Positions 1 to 8,715 of a stretch of 64,000 bases of DNA are shown here, piece by piece; positions within the stretch are counted from its first letter, which is position 1, and every line of letters starts with the position of its first letter. This DNA comes from Burkholderia sp. HI2500 (lineage in GTDB: Bacteria; Pseudomonadota; Gammaproteobacteria; Burkholderiales; Burkholderiaceae), in contig NZ_NKFL01000006.1 of assembly GCF_002223055.1 (NCBI RefSeq), positions 2,480,001-2,544,000 of the forward strand, read 5' to 3'. The translations under genes and the position numbers were made by a program. The notes under the pieces were generated by a model, which saw nothing but the letters and a program-made list of their open reading frames with translations, was not told the origin of the DNA and did not search any database.

Positions 1-176
1 ACTATTATCAAGAAGAGGGTCTCCCAAAGATCGGCGCGAATGCTTTCGACGTGCCGATCGGGCGGAGGGACGGAACCGGACGCGCTTCAGGCAGGCTGCT
101 TTGGCGCCGGACATTCATCCGGTTTTCGTGCGCACTCGTGTAGCCTTACCGGACCCTCACCGTGCGAGCAGCGATC

Positions 177-896
177 ATGATTGAAGACATCGTCACGCCA
201 CAACCTGGCCTGAAGGTCTACCCGCCAGACGCCGACGTCTTTGCCGAGCCGCATGCCGCACTCGCGCGCCACCTGCATCCGCTGGTGTCGATCGACCTGT
301 CGACGGTCAATCCGTCGTGGGAGGGCTGGATCCACCTGCTCAGTCCCGTCGAACCGTACGACGGGCTCGTCGGGCAGGACACGGCCGCGTATCACAACGA
401 CTATCTGCGCGCGAACTGGATCGGGTTCCGGCTCGACGAGAACGACCGCTACACGCTGCTGGGCGACCCGCGCTACTTCTATCTGGAAAACCCGCCCGGC
501 ACGCATGACGCGGGCTATCGCGCGGAACTGGAGGCGCACTACGCCGAGCAGCAGGCCAGCATCGAAGCCGCGCGTCGGCGGTTCGCCGAATACGGCGTGC
601 TCTACTCGTCCAACCAGTACGCGCCGGACGAGCGCGATTTCAGCCAGGAAAAGCCGTGCAACCTGATCGACCAGCTCGGCGGATCGGTCGGCTGGGGCAA
701 CTGGTCGGGCACGTCGGATTTTCCGGTCGACGACCGCAATCCCGACGACATCCGGCCGCTCGGCCCCGACGGTGCGCGCTTTCGCTTCGTCGCCCGCGTC
801 ACCGGCTGGGAATACCGCGCGATGGGCGCGGACTCGATTCTCCTGTTTTACGAGCCGGCCAGCCGCGTGGCGCTGCTGACGTTCGACTGGTCGTAG
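177..896 (+). CDS. Hypothetical protein of unknown function
   Basis: I do not recognise this 239-residue protein. It is soluble-looking, with no signal peptide or membrane segment, and rich in acidic and aromatic residues (for example WEGWIHLL near residue 45 and GGSVGWGNWSGTSDF near residue 173). A GTG at 162 would add five residues (MRAAI); I prefer the ATG at 177, though neither start has a clear ribosome binding site. It is followed by another unknown gene on the same strand. It could be a cytoplasmic partner or immunity-type protein of an upstream gene outside the window, but nothing in the sequence proves that. Coding potential is good: the frame stays open with GC3-biased codons to a TAG. 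Confidence 0.7.
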   Translation: MIEDIVTPQPGLKVYPPDADVFAEPHAALARHLHPLVSIDLSTVNPSWEGWIHLLSPVEPYDGLVGQDTAAYHNDYLRANWIGFRLDENDRYTLLGDPRYFYLENPPGTHDAGYRAELEAHYAEQQASIEAARRRFAEYGVLYSSNQYAPDERDFSQEKPCNLIDQLGGSVGWGNWSGTSDFPVDDRNPDDIRPLGPDGARFRFVARVTGWEYRAMGADSILLFYEPASRVALLTFDWS

Positions 897-1004
897 GGCG
901 GGTGGGACGGGCGGTCACTCCGTCTCGTGATTGGCCGTTTGGCAGACTCTGCCCGCGGGATTCGCGCCGATATGCTGGGGGCTTTCCATTCATCGCTGGA
1001 ATCC

Positions 1005-1730
1005 ATGCCCGCTCGCCCCGTCGATCTCAGTCATGTTCTGCCCTACGAAACGTCGCACTTCGACGATCGGCTCGAGGTCGATCGAAACGACCTCGATATC
1101 GCCGCGTTGCTCGGGGTGAGCGGCAGCGTCCCCGACGAACTGCTCGTTTCGTTGTGCGGCGCGCCGGCCGGATCGGAAATCCAGGCCTATCTCGACAGCA
1201 GAGGCCGGTTGACGCTCTCGGTCACGCACCCTACCTGGATCCGATCCGAAAACCGCGTATTGGTCCGTCGAGAATCGGACACATCCCTACTCGAGCTCAA
1301 GACAATCGATCTCGTCGATAACGCAGTCACGGGACTCGGCGCGGCGATGCTGTGGCGAATCGTCAGGGCATCCGATAAGTTGGGCATCAGCCGAATCATT
1401 GCATTCGCAGCGGGGGGCCGGAAGGCAGCGCCCAAACCGGGCGGGCGCCGGCTATTCGGGTACTACGCATGGCCACGGTTCGGCTTCGACGCGCCCATTC
1501 CGGACAAGTGCGGCGATGAAGCGGCGCTGTTCCAGTATTTCCAGGGGCACCCGGTCGGTCTTGCCGACGGATCACTCCGGTCGCTGCGTGCGCTCTATGC
1601 GACGCGATTCGGGCGGGATTTCTGGCGCGTAGCGGGATCACATCGCTGGATGACATTCGACGTCACACCGCACGGCATGTCCGTGCGGGCGCTGCAACGT
1701 TACTTGATCGAAAAGGGGATTTACGAATGA
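1005..1730 (+). CDS. Hypothetical protein with GYYAWPRFGFDA motif
   Basis: Unrecognised protein of 241 residues from the ATG at 1005; the frame is open upstream and could start at GTG 927 or ATG 972 (up to 267 residues). No signal peptide or transmembrane helix is visible. The N-terminal half is acidic; the centre holds a helix-like stretch (AVTGLGAAMLWRIVRASDKL) and then a conspicuous aromatic motif, GYYAWPRFGFDAPI, that looks conserved-domain-like. Its stop codon overlaps the start of the next gene (ATGA), so the two are probably translationally coupled. No function is assigned. Codon use is less GC3-biased than in neighbouring metabolic genes, consistent with accessory DNA. Confidence 0.65.
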   Translation: MPARPVDLSHVLPYETSHFDDRLEVDRNDLDIAALLGVSGSVPDELLVSLCGAPAGSEIQAYLDSRGRLTLSVTHPTWIRSENRVLVRRESDTSLLELKTIDLVDNAVTGLGAAMLWRIVRASDKLGISRIIAFAAGGRKAAPKPGGRRLFGYYAWPRFGFDAPIPDKCGDEAALFQYFQGHPVGLADGSLRSLRALYATRFGRDFWRVAGSHRWMTFDVTPHGMSVRALQRYLIEKGIYE

Positions 1731-2080
1731 ACGCAAAGCACACGCCAATCGCCGGATTCCGGATCACGCGCCCCACGGCGAAGCGTGGCCGGCCGTCGAG
1801 CCGGCGTCCTCTCGCCCTCAGCGCCGAAGCAAGGCGTCTCCTCGATGCGCTCGTCACAACCGAGCTCCATCACAGCCTGGCGCGTGTCATGCGCAAGTCC
1901 GCCGTCGGGCACGACACGCGGACGGCCAACATGCCGGTATCCCCGCCGCGACGCGCCGTCTTCAACGTCGGGCGTATCGATCTCTCGAAGTGCCAGTTGC
2001 CTGTCGAATCGATCGCCGACATAGAATTCTGGGGGCGCCGGGAAACACTCATGCACTTCGGGCACGACCCCGACCGGTAG
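1727..2080 (+). CDS. Small basic hypothetical protein, coupled to upstream gene
   Basis: A 117-residue protein whose ATG overlaps the preceding stop by four bases (ATGA), a standard sign of translational coupling. The first 40 residues are strongly basic (RITRPTAKRGRPSSRRPLAL), followed by a helix-like LSAEARRLLDALV segment. No domain is recognised. The coupling suggests it works with, or is co-regulated with, the 241-residue protein before it. No trans-membrane segment. Gene reality rests on the overlap and the open frame, not on homology. Confidence 0.55.
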   Translation: MNAKHTPIAGFRITRPTAKRGRPSSRRPLALSAEARRLLDALVTTELHHSLARVMRKSAVGHDTRTANMPVSPPRRAVFNVGRIDLSKCQLPVESIADIEFWGRRETLMHFGHDPDR

Positions 2081-2114
2081 CCGGCAACGACGACGAAGCC
2101 GCATGGCCCAGGCC

Positions 2115-2158
2115 GTCAACGATCGTGACTATCGCCGTTCCCCGTAACGATCGTTGAC
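2115..2158. repeat. Perfect 12-bp inverted repeat between convergent genes
   Basis: The arms gtcaacgatcgt (2115-2126) and acgatcgttgac (2147-2158) are perfectly complementary with a 20-base loop. The element lies 35 bases after the stop of the plus-strand unknown gene and about 90 bases past the end of the minus-strand LysR gene. It could be a bidirectional terminator, but there is no T-run on either side, so a protein-binding or recombination site is also possible. Confidence 0.6.
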
Positions 2159-2248
2159 AGACGCCAACACCGCGAGAACAGCAGGACTGGCTCGGACTGA
2201 TCCGATTTTTCCAGCATTCCGATCAGCCGCGTCCCACCGGCAGCGGTC

Positions 2249-3124
2249 CTACCCCCTCCTCCCCGCCTGCTCCCTCAACCACGCGGCAAACGCGACCACC
2301 GGCTCGACCGCCACACTCTCCGGCTCGACATCGAGCCAATACCCGAACGGCCCGATCGGCTGCACCGGTGACAGCCGCACGAGGCTGCCCTCGCCGATCT
2401 CCTCCTCGATCATGTTCAGGTCGACCACCGCGAGCCCCGCGCCCTTGCGCGCCGCGCGGATCGCCTGTTCGAGCGTCGAAAACTCGATGCCGTCGCCGAT
2501 CCGCGCCGGCGGCACGCCCGCCTGCTCGCACCAGTCGGCCCACAGCGTCAGGCGCTTGCCTTCGTGCAGCACATGCAGCGACGGCAACCGGCCCAGCAGC
2601 ACATCCAGCGCATCGCCGCGATAGCGCGGCGCGCCGACGAGCGCATGCCGCTCCATCATCAACAGCTCCGACTGCATCCCGGCGCGCGCCGCGCGCCCGA
2701 AGCGGATGTGGCAATGGCAATCGTCATCCGGCTCCGTGCGGATCGACAGCTCGACGTCGGGCAGCGCCTCCGCGAGCGTGCCGAGCCGCGGCGAAAACCA
2801 CTGCGTCGCGAACGTCGGCGGCAGCGACACCGTCAGCCGCCGCTTCGCACCCGGCCGCGTGGCGACGATTTCGCCGACGCCCCGTTCGATCGTGTCGAAC
2901 GCCTGCCCGATGAACGGCAGCAACCGCTCGCCGGCATCGGTCAGGCGCACGCCCTTGTGATCGCGCTCGAACAGCCGCGCGCCGAGCGCTTCCTCGAGCA
3001 GCCGGATCTGCCGGCTCACCGCCCCCTGCGTCACGCACAGCGAAACCGCCGCGCGGTTGAAGCTCAGGTGACGCGCGGTCTCCTCGAAAAATCGCAGTGC
3101 GATCAACGATGGCAGGCGTCGCAT
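2249..3124 (-). CDS. LysR-family transcriptional regulator (GcvA type)
   Basis: A 291-residue LysR-type regulator. The winged helix-turn-helix occupies residues 1-60 (FFEETARHLSFNRAAVSLCV, then QGAVSRQIRLLEEALGARLF); the periplasmic-binding-protein-like effector domain runs from about 90 to 285. The opening residues and the overall layout are those of the GcvA subgroup. The effector domain has an unusual DDDCHCHIRFG stretch near residue 135. It is divergent from another GcvA-like LysR gene, with a 210-bp gap that probably carries both promoters. The target is unknown. Confidence 0.93.
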   Translation of the reverse strand: MRRLPSLIALRFFEETARHLSFNRAAVSLCVTQGAVSRQIRLLEEALGARLFERDHKGVRLTDAGERLLPFIGQAFDTIERGVGEIVATRPGAKRRLTVSLPPTFATQWFSPRLGTLAEALPDVELSIRTEPDDDCHCHIRFGRAARAGMQSELLMMERHALVGAPRYRGDALDVLLGRLPSLHVLHEGKRLTLWADWCEQAGVPPARIGDGIEFSTLEQAIRAARKGAGLAVVDLNMIEEEIGEGSLVRLSPVQPIGPFGYWLDVEPESVAVEPVVAFAAWLREQAGRRG

Positions 3125-3138
3125 GATGTGTGTCCCCT

Positions 3139-3172
3139 TCGTTCGTATCGTTTGTATCGTTCGTGTCGTTGC
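3139..3172. repeat. Imperfect 10-bp tandem repeat in divergent LysR promoter region
   Basis: Just upstream of the minus-strand LysR start, gtatcgttt-like units occur about three times in a row (gtatcgtttg, gtatcgttcg, gtgtcgttgc). It sits where the 5' untranslated leader or ribosome-binding region of that gene would be, so copy changes could affect expression. Function is not established. Confidence 0.4.
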
Positions 3173-3334
3173 CGGCCGGCACCGCCGGCCCGCCTGCGGG
3201 CAGCCTTGTCACGACGAGGCACGCCAGCCGCCCTACCGTAAAACCCCCGCGCCCAACGTCGCTGCCATTCAGCGACCCCGCGCCCGCGCCGCCCGCCTAC
3301 AATAAGCATCCCGCACCAAACACGACACCGCCCC

Positions 3335-4285
3335 GTGAGACGCAAGATGCCGGCGCTGAATGCGCTGAAAGCCTTCGAGATGGCCGGCCGCACCGGCAGC
3401 TTCACGCGCGCGGCCGAGCTGCTCAACGTGACGCAGAGCGCGGTGAGCCGCCAGGTTCGCCAGCTCGAGGGCCAGCTCGGCGAAACCCTGCTCGAGCGCC
3501 GCCATCACCAGCTCGAACTGACCGCGGCCGGCCGCGTGCTGCTGCGCGCGCTGCAGCAGTCGTTCGACAAGATCGAGCTGACCGTGCGCAGCCTGCAGGA
3601 AAAAACCCACCTGAACCGCCTGCGCGCGAACGTGCCGCCCACCTTCGCCGCGCGCTGGCTGATGCCGCGCCTCGGCCGGCTGCGCGACGCGCATCCCGAA
3701 TTCGAGCTGAGCCTTACGACCCGCATCCACGACAGCCTCGGCGAATCGCGCGTGCTCGACTGCGCGATCCGCTTCGGCGACGGCGAATGGGACGGCTTCG
3801 ACAACGCGCTGCTGATGCAGGAGCAGCATATCGCCGTCTGCGCGCCCGCGCTGTATGCGCGGCTGCGACAGGACGGCGCGCCGATCGACCTGAACCGCTT
3901 CACGCTGCTGCACGTGCTCGCCACCGACGACCAGCGCTACCTGACCTGGCAGCACTGGCTGAAAGCAGCCGGCATCGCCGACGTCGACACGCGCGGCGGC
4001 TACGAATTCGACCTGCTCGACCATGCGATCCGCGCGGCGATCGACGGCCTCGGCATCACGATCGCCGACCGCCACATGGTCGCGCGCGAACTCGCGACCG
4101 GGCAACTGATGCAGGTGCTCAACGTGCACGTCGACGGCCACCAGTCGTACTGGTTCGTCACGCGGCCCGAGCAGACGAACCTGCCGCACATCGTCCAGTT
4201 CCGCGACTGGCTGCAGCAGGAAGTGTGGCTCGCGAAGCGCCATCTCGAACCGTCGTCGCCGCTGCCGCAGGTGCCGCTGGCCTAG
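3335..4285 (+). CDS. LysR-family transcriptional regulator (GcvA type)
   Basis: A LysR-type regulator of 316 residues from GTG 3335, or 312 from ATG 3347 (MPALNALKAFEMAGRTGSFT). The helix-turn-helix is in residues 10-60 (FTRAAELLNVTQSAVSRQVR) and the effector-binding domain occupies about 95-300, ending DWLQQEVWLAKRHLE as in GcvA-like proteins. It is transcribed toward the aldehyde dehydrogenase operon that begins about 310 bases downstream in the same direction, so it is the best local candidate to regulate that pathway. The role is inferred from position only. Confidence 0.93.
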   Translation: MRRKMPALNALKAFEMAGRTGSFTRAAELLNVTQSAVSRQVRQLEGQLGETLLERRHHQLELTAAGRVLLRALQQSFDKIELTVRSLQEKTHLNRLRANVPPTFAARWLMPRLGRLRDAHPEFELSLTTRIHDSLGESRVLDCAIRFGDGEWDGFDNALLMQEQHIAVCAPALYARLRQDGAPIDLNRFTLLHVLATDDQRYLTWQHWLKAAGIADVDTRGGYEFDLLDHAIRAAIDGLGITIADRHMVARELATGQLMQVLNVHVDGHQSYWFVTRPEQTNLPHIVQFRDWLQQEVWLAKRHLEPSSPLPQVPLA

Positions 4286-4597
4286 CGCGCGACCCGCCCC
4301 GGCCACCCTCGACCTGCGGCCGCGGGCGACACCTTACCGGCTTCCGCGCCCGTCCGCACTCGGACCAGTCGGAAAATACGACAGCCCTCCGCCCGCTCCC
4401 CCCGGGCCCACGCCACGGCAGCCTTGCCGGACGGGCGACTCCAGCCGATTCGCCGAGTAACGTGCGCTTTTCTCATGTTCGACGCGAAAATAAGTCGTTT
4501 GTCGTGCGCTAAACGCATGAACAGAATGGCCGCTATCCCGTGCCACGCGTGTCGCCACTCGAAGCGATCCGCCTGCATTCATCGGAGGAGTCACTTC
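4286..4597. other. Intergenic region upstream of catabolic operon
   Basis: No gene is supported here. The DNA is GC-rich apart from a more A/T-rich patch around 4470-4530, which is the likely promoter area for the aldehyde dehydrogenase operon. A strong ribosome binding site (ggaggag, 4584-4590) ends the region and fixes the start at 4598. Confidence 0.5.
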
Positions 4598-6022
4598 ATG
4601 CGCACCGAACGCAACTACGTGAACGGCCGTTTCGTCGCCCCGGAAAGCGACACGTTCATCGTCGTCCACAATCCCGCCACCGAAGCGCCGTTCGCGCGCG
4701 TGCCGGCCGCGACACCGGCCGACGCGCTCGCCGCCGTCGACGCTGCGGCCGCCGCGCAGAAGGCGTGGCGCAAGCTGCCGAGCGCCGAACGCGCCGCGTA
4801 CCTGCACCGCTTCGCCGACGCGCTGACCGCACGCGCGCCCGACATCGGCGCGGCGCTCGCGCGGGAATCCGGCAAGAGCGTCGCGGACGCGTCGAACGAA
4901 GCCGTCTACGCGGGCCAGATCACGCGCTACCACGCCGAGTGGGCGCGCCGGATCGAGGGCGAGATCATCCCGAGCGACACGCCCGACGAGAACCTGTTCC
5001 TGCAGCGCGAGCCGATCGGCGTCGTCGCCTGCCTGATCCCGTTCAACTACCCGGTCTACACGCTGCTGCGCAAGGTCGCACCCGCGCTGATCGCCGGCAA
5101 CACCGTGGTCGTGCGGCCGAGCAACCACACGCCGGTGTCCGCGTTCGAGATCGCGAAAGCCGCCGACGATGCCGGCTTCCCGCCGGGCGTCGTCAACATC
5201 CTGACGATGGACCACGCGACGGCCGAAGCGCTGTGCACGCATCCGGCCGTCGGCATGATCACGCTGACGGGCAGCGTGAACGCCGGCCGCAAGGTGCTCG
5301 ACTACTGCAAGGCGAACATCGCGAAGCCGTCGCTCGAACTCGGCGGCAAGACGCCCGCGATCATCGAGCCCGACGCCGACCTCGAACGCGCGGCCGCCGC
5401 GCTCGTCGCGTCGAAGACGACCCATTGCGGCCAGCTCTGCACGGCCATCGAACGCGTGTACGTGCACGACAGCGTGCACGACCGCTTCGTCGCGCTGCTG
5501 AAGGAGAAGATGGCGGCCGTGCGCATCGGCGACCGCGCGGAAGACGCGTCGCGGGTGGGTCCGCTCGTCAGCGCATCGGCGCGCGCGCACATCCACGGGA
5601 TGGTCGAACGCGCGATCGCAGCCGGCGCGACGCTCGAAACCGGCGGCGCGATTCCGGCCGGCCCCGGCTTCTTCTACCCGGCCACGCTGCTCACCGGCGT
5701 GCGGCAGGACATGGAGATCGTGCAGGAGGAAACCTTCGGCCCGATCATGCCCGTGCTGCGCTACACGACGCTCGACGAGGCGATCGGGTTCGCGAACGAC
5801 CACCAGTTCGGCCTGTCGTCGGTGCTCTACACCGAGCGCTACCGCACCGCGATGACCGTCGCCAACGCGATCGAAGCCGGCGAGCTGTACGTGAACCGCA
5901 CGCCGGCCGATCCGTACCAGGGCTTCCACGCCGGCTGGAAGCGCTCGGGCCTCGGCGGCGACGACGGCAAGCACGGGATGCTCGAATTCACGCAGACGCG
6001 CCTCGTCGTCATGAAGTACTGA
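4598..6022 (+). CDS. NAD(P)-dependent aldehyde dehydrogenase (AldA-like)
   Basis: A 474-residue aldehyde dehydrogenase that oxidises an aldehyde to its acid. The usual features are present: Asn150 in PFNYP, Glu247 in SLELGGK and the nucleophile Cys281 in the GQLC context, with the late EETFGP motif near residue 380. Length and motifs resemble the lactaldehyde/glycolaldehyde dehydrogenase AldA group. ATG 4598 is chosen because ggaggag lies seven bases upstream, although the frame is open farther 5'. It is the first gene of an operon with an MFS transporter, an enolase-superfamily enzyme and a GMC oxidoreductase, so it probably handles an aldehyde intermediate from a sugar acid or polyol. Confidence 0.93.
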   Translation: MRTERNYVNGRFVAPESDTFIVVHNPATEAPFARVPAATPADALAAVDAAAAAQKAWRKLPSAERAAYLHRFADALTARAPDIGAALARESGKSVADASNEAVYAGQITRYHAEWARRIEGEIIPSDTPDENLFLQREPIGVVACLIPFNYPVYTLLRKVAPALIAGNTVVVRPSNHTPVSAFEIAKAADDAGFPPGVVNILTMDHATAEALCTHPAVGMITLTGSVNAGRKVLDYCKANIAKPSLELGGKTPAIIEPDADLERAAAALVASKTTHCGQLCTAIERVYVHDSVHDRFVALLKEKMAAVRIGDRAEDASRVGPLVSASARAHIHGMVERAIAAGATLETGGAIPAGPGFFYPATLLTGVRQDMEIVQEETFGPIMPVLRYTTLDEAIGFANDHQFGLSSVLYTERYRTAMTVANAIEAGELYVNRTPADPYQGFHAGWKRSGLGGDDGKHGMLEFTQTRLVVMKY

Positions 6023-6155
6023 CGCCGTCACGCCAAACGCACCGTTTCCGGCGCGCGCACTCAAATACCACGCCGCGCGCGCCGCCCCTGACCCAACCAG
6101 AACATAAAAAATCTGCAGGCGTCCGCGTTAAGGATGCCTGATGGAGGAAGACATC

Positions 6156-7487
6156 ATGCCGACCCAACCGTCGACACCCGCCGCGTCGCTCGCATTGCAG
6201 GACAAAGCACTCGACGCACACGCGTCGCAGCATTCCCGCGCGCAACGCTACCTGCAACTGCTGCTGCTCGTGATCGCCGCGGGCGCGATCTACCCGATGC
6301 TATATCTGCGGCAGGTGTACCAGCCGACGATGCTGCAGTTCTTCCATATCGACGACGTGCAGCTCGGCTACCTGTATTCGTCGCTCGGCACGATCTTCCT
6401 GATCAGCTATTTGCCGAGCGGCTGGCTGGCCGACCGCCTGTCGCCGCGCTGGCTGATCTGCTTCTCGCTGCTCGCCACCGGCGCGCTCGGGCTCGTCTAC
6501 GCGACCGGGCCGTCGTTCGAGCTGCTGGTGCTGATCTTCGGCGGCTGGGGGCTGACCACCGGCCTCACGTTCTGGGCCGCCGTGATCAAGCGCGTGAACA
6601 TGATCGCGGGCCCCGACGAACAGGGCCGCTTCTTCGGCCTGCTCGACGGCGGCCGCGGCCTCGTCGAGGCACTGCTCGCGACGATCGCGATCACGCTGTT
6701 CGCGTACGTCACGCAGGCACGCGGCGGCACTGACGCAGCCGGCTTCAAGCTCGTCGTCCACCTGTACGCGTTCTTCTGCATCGCGCTCGGCGTGTTGCTC
6801 GCGCTGGTGAAGGATCCGTCGAGCACGGGCGACCGTGCAGCGGCCACGAAGCGCGCCAAGGGCAACGTGCTGACCGACCTGAAGACGCTCGCGGCGATCC
6901 CCGAGCTGTCGCTCGTCGCCGCGATCGTGTTCTGCGGCTACCAGGTGTTCTGGGCGACCTACAGCTTCTCCGCGTACCTGCACGAAGGCAACTTCGGGCT
7001 CAGCGCGACGGCGGCCGGCTTCATCACGACGCTCAAGCTGTGGATGCGCCCCGTCGGCGGCATCGGCGGCGGCTTCCTCGGCGACCGCGTATCGAAGGTG
7101 TCCGTGCTGTTCTGGGCGCTGGTGCTCGCCGCGCTGTCGCTGGTCGGGCTGATCGCGGCACCGGCACACAGCCCGCAGGCGATGCTCGTCGTGCTCGTGC
7201 TGTTCATCGGCATCCTCACCTATGCGATCCGCGGCCTGTACTGGTCGCTGCTCGACGACTGCAAGGTGCCGACGCATTGCGCGGGCCTCGCGATCGGCCT
7301 GATCTCGGTGCTCGGCTATTCGCCCGACGTGTTCGTGCCGCTGATCAACGGCTACGTGACGCAGACCTACCCGGGCGCGCACGGCTACCAGCTCTATTTC
7401 GGCTATATCGCGGCCATCGCGCTCTGCGGCGCGGGCGCCGCCGCATTCCTCAAGTACCGCCTCAATCGCATCCAGGAGTCCGCATGA
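6156..7487 (+). CDS. MFS transporter
   Basis: A 443-residue major facilitator with about twelve hydrophobic helices, starting after a hydrophilic N-terminus of about 35 residues. The SGWLADRLSPRW segment after helix 2 (near residue 88) is the MFS loop 2-3 motif, repeated in degenerate form as GFLGDRVSKVS near residue 308. ATG 6156 is preferred over ATG 6141 because ggagga (6143-6148) is correctly spaced from it. The stop overlaps the start of the enolase-superfamily gene (ATGA). The context suggests uptake of the substrate degraded by the neighbouring enzymes; the substrate is unknown. Confidence 0.92.
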   Translation: MPTQPSTPAASLALQDKALDAHASQHSRAQRYLQLLLLVIAAGAIYPMLYLRQVYQPTMLQFFHIDDVQLGYLYSSLGTIFLISYLPSGWLADRLSPRWLICFSLLATGALGLVYATGPSFELLVLIFGGWGLTTGLTFWAAVIKRVNMIAGPDEQGRFFGLLDGGRGLVEALLATIAITLFAYVTQARGGTDAAGFKLVVHLYAFFCIALGVLLALVKDPSSTGDRAAATKRAKGNVLTDLKTLAAIPELSLVAAIVFCGYQVFWATYSFSAYLHEGNFGLSATAAGFITTLKLWMRPVGGIGGGFLGDRVSKVSVLFWALVLAALSLVGLIAAPAHSPQAMLVVLVLFIGILTYAIRGLYWSLLDDCKVPTHCAGLAIGLISVLGYSPDVFVPLINGYVTQTYPGAHGYQLYFGYIAAIALCGAGAAAFLKYRLNRIQESA

Positions 7488-8701
7488 AGATCGTTTCGCT
7501 CGAAACCCATATCGTTGCCGTGCCGCCGCCGCATGTCGGCGGGATGTACTGGATCTTCGTGAAGCTGAAGACGGACGACGGCATCGAAGGCGTCGGCGAG
7601 ATCTATTCGGCGACGTTCGGCCCGAAGGCGATGGCGCCGATCATCGACGACGTGTTCGAACGCCATCTGCTCAACCGCGACCCGCATCACGTCGAACGGC
7701 TGTTCCGCCAGGCTTACTCGAGCGGCTTCACGCAGCGGCCCGATCTCACGATGATGGGCGTCGTCAGCGGCCTCGAGATGGCGTGCTGGGACATCATCGG
7801 CAAGGCCGCCGGCAAGCCCGTGTACGAACTGCTCGGCGGCAAGATCCACGAGCGGCTGCGCTCGTACACGTACCTGTACCCGAAGAGCGCGAAGGGCGAA
7901 TACGACTACGACGATCCCGACCTCGCGGCCGAATGCGCAGCCGAGAACGTGAAGCTCGGCTTCACGGCCGTCAAGTTCGATCCGGCCGGCCCGTACACGG
8001 CTTACTCGGGCCACCAGCTGTCGCTCGAGGTGCTCGACCGCTGCGAGCTGTTCTGCCGTCGCGTGCGCGAGGCCGTCGGCAGCAAGGCCGACCTGCTGTT
8101 CGGCACGCACGGGCAGATGGTGCCGTCGTCGGCGATCCGGCTCGCGAAGCGGCTCGAGAAATACGACCCGCTGTGGTTCGAGGAGCCGGTTCCCCCCGGC
8201 CAGGAAGAAGCGATCGCGCAAGTCGCGAAGCACACGTCGATTCCGATCGCGACCGGCGAGCGCCTGACGACCAAGTACGAATTCCACAAGCTGCTGCAAG
8301 CGGGCGGCGCATCGATCCTGCAACTGAACGTCGCGCGCGTGGGCGGCCTGCTCGAAGCGAAGAAGATCGCGACGCTCGCCGAAGTGCACTACGCGCAGAT
8401 CGCGCCGCACCTGTACAACGGCCCGGTGGGCGCGGCCGCGAGCATCCAGCTCGCGACCTGCACGCCGAACTTCCTGATCCAGGAAAGCATCATGACGTGG
8501 GGCGGTTTCCACGCGGAAGTCGTGAAGACGCCGATCCGCTGGGAAGACGGCTACATCATCCCGTCGACCGAACCGGGCCTCGGCATCGAGCTCGACATGG
8601 ACGTCGTGCGCCGCCACACGCCGTACACCGGCGAACGGCTTCACCTGCAGATGGGCGAACACCCTGTCGACGTGAAGGATCTCGCCCCCGCGAAGGGCTG
8701 A
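7484..8701 (+). CDS. Mandelate racemase/muconate lactonizing enzyme family protein (probable sugar-acid dehydratase)
   Basis: A 405-residue enolase-superfamily protein. The N-terminal capping domain covers about residues 1-125 and the TIM barrel about 130-385. Candidate catalytic and metal residues are Lys164 (VKFDPAGP), Glu233/Glu234 (WFEEPVPP), Glu259 (IATGERLTT) and His309 (IAPHLYNGP). The first metal position, usually an Asp-x-Asn, here falls in FGTHGQ near residue 206, so the ligand set is atypical or shifted. Many relatives dehydrate aldonic or aldaric acids. It overlaps the transporter gene before it and precedes an FAD-dependent oxidoreductase, which supports a sugar-acid pathway; the exact substrate cannot be read. 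Confidence 0.9.
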   Translation: MKIVSLETHIVAVPPPHVGGMYWIFVKLKTDDGIEGVGEIYSATFGPKAMAPIIDDVFERHLLNRDPHHVERLFRQAYSSGFTQRPDLTMMGVVSGLEMACWDIIGKAAGKPVYELLGGKIHERLRSYTYLYPKSAKGEYDYDDPDLAAECAAENVKLGFTAVKFDPAGPYTAYSGHQLSLEVLDRCELFCRRVREAVGSKADLLFGTHGQMVPSSAIRLAKRLEKYDPLWFEEPVPPGQEEAIAQVAKHTSIPIATGERLTTKYEFHKLLQAGGASILQLNVARVGGLLEAKKIATLAEVHYAQIAPHLYNGPVGAAASIQLATCTPNFLIQESIMTWGGFHAEVVKTPIRWEDGYIIPSTEPGLGIELDMDVVRRHTPYTGERLHLQMGEHPVDVKDLAPAKG

Positions 8702-8715
8702 GCGCAAGGACAGAC

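Noticed and set aside
3..143. An open plus-strand frame ending TAG at 143 that could be the tail of an upstream gene
   Set aside because: All three plus frames are open to 143-184 here, and the translation changes character halfway. It is too short and ambiguous to call a CDS.
4334..6064. A 576-codon minus-strand frame opposite the aldehyde dehydrogenase
   Set aside because: Arg/Ala/Gly-rich translation with no motif, exactly opposite an enzyme with complete catalytic residues. A shadow of high GC content.
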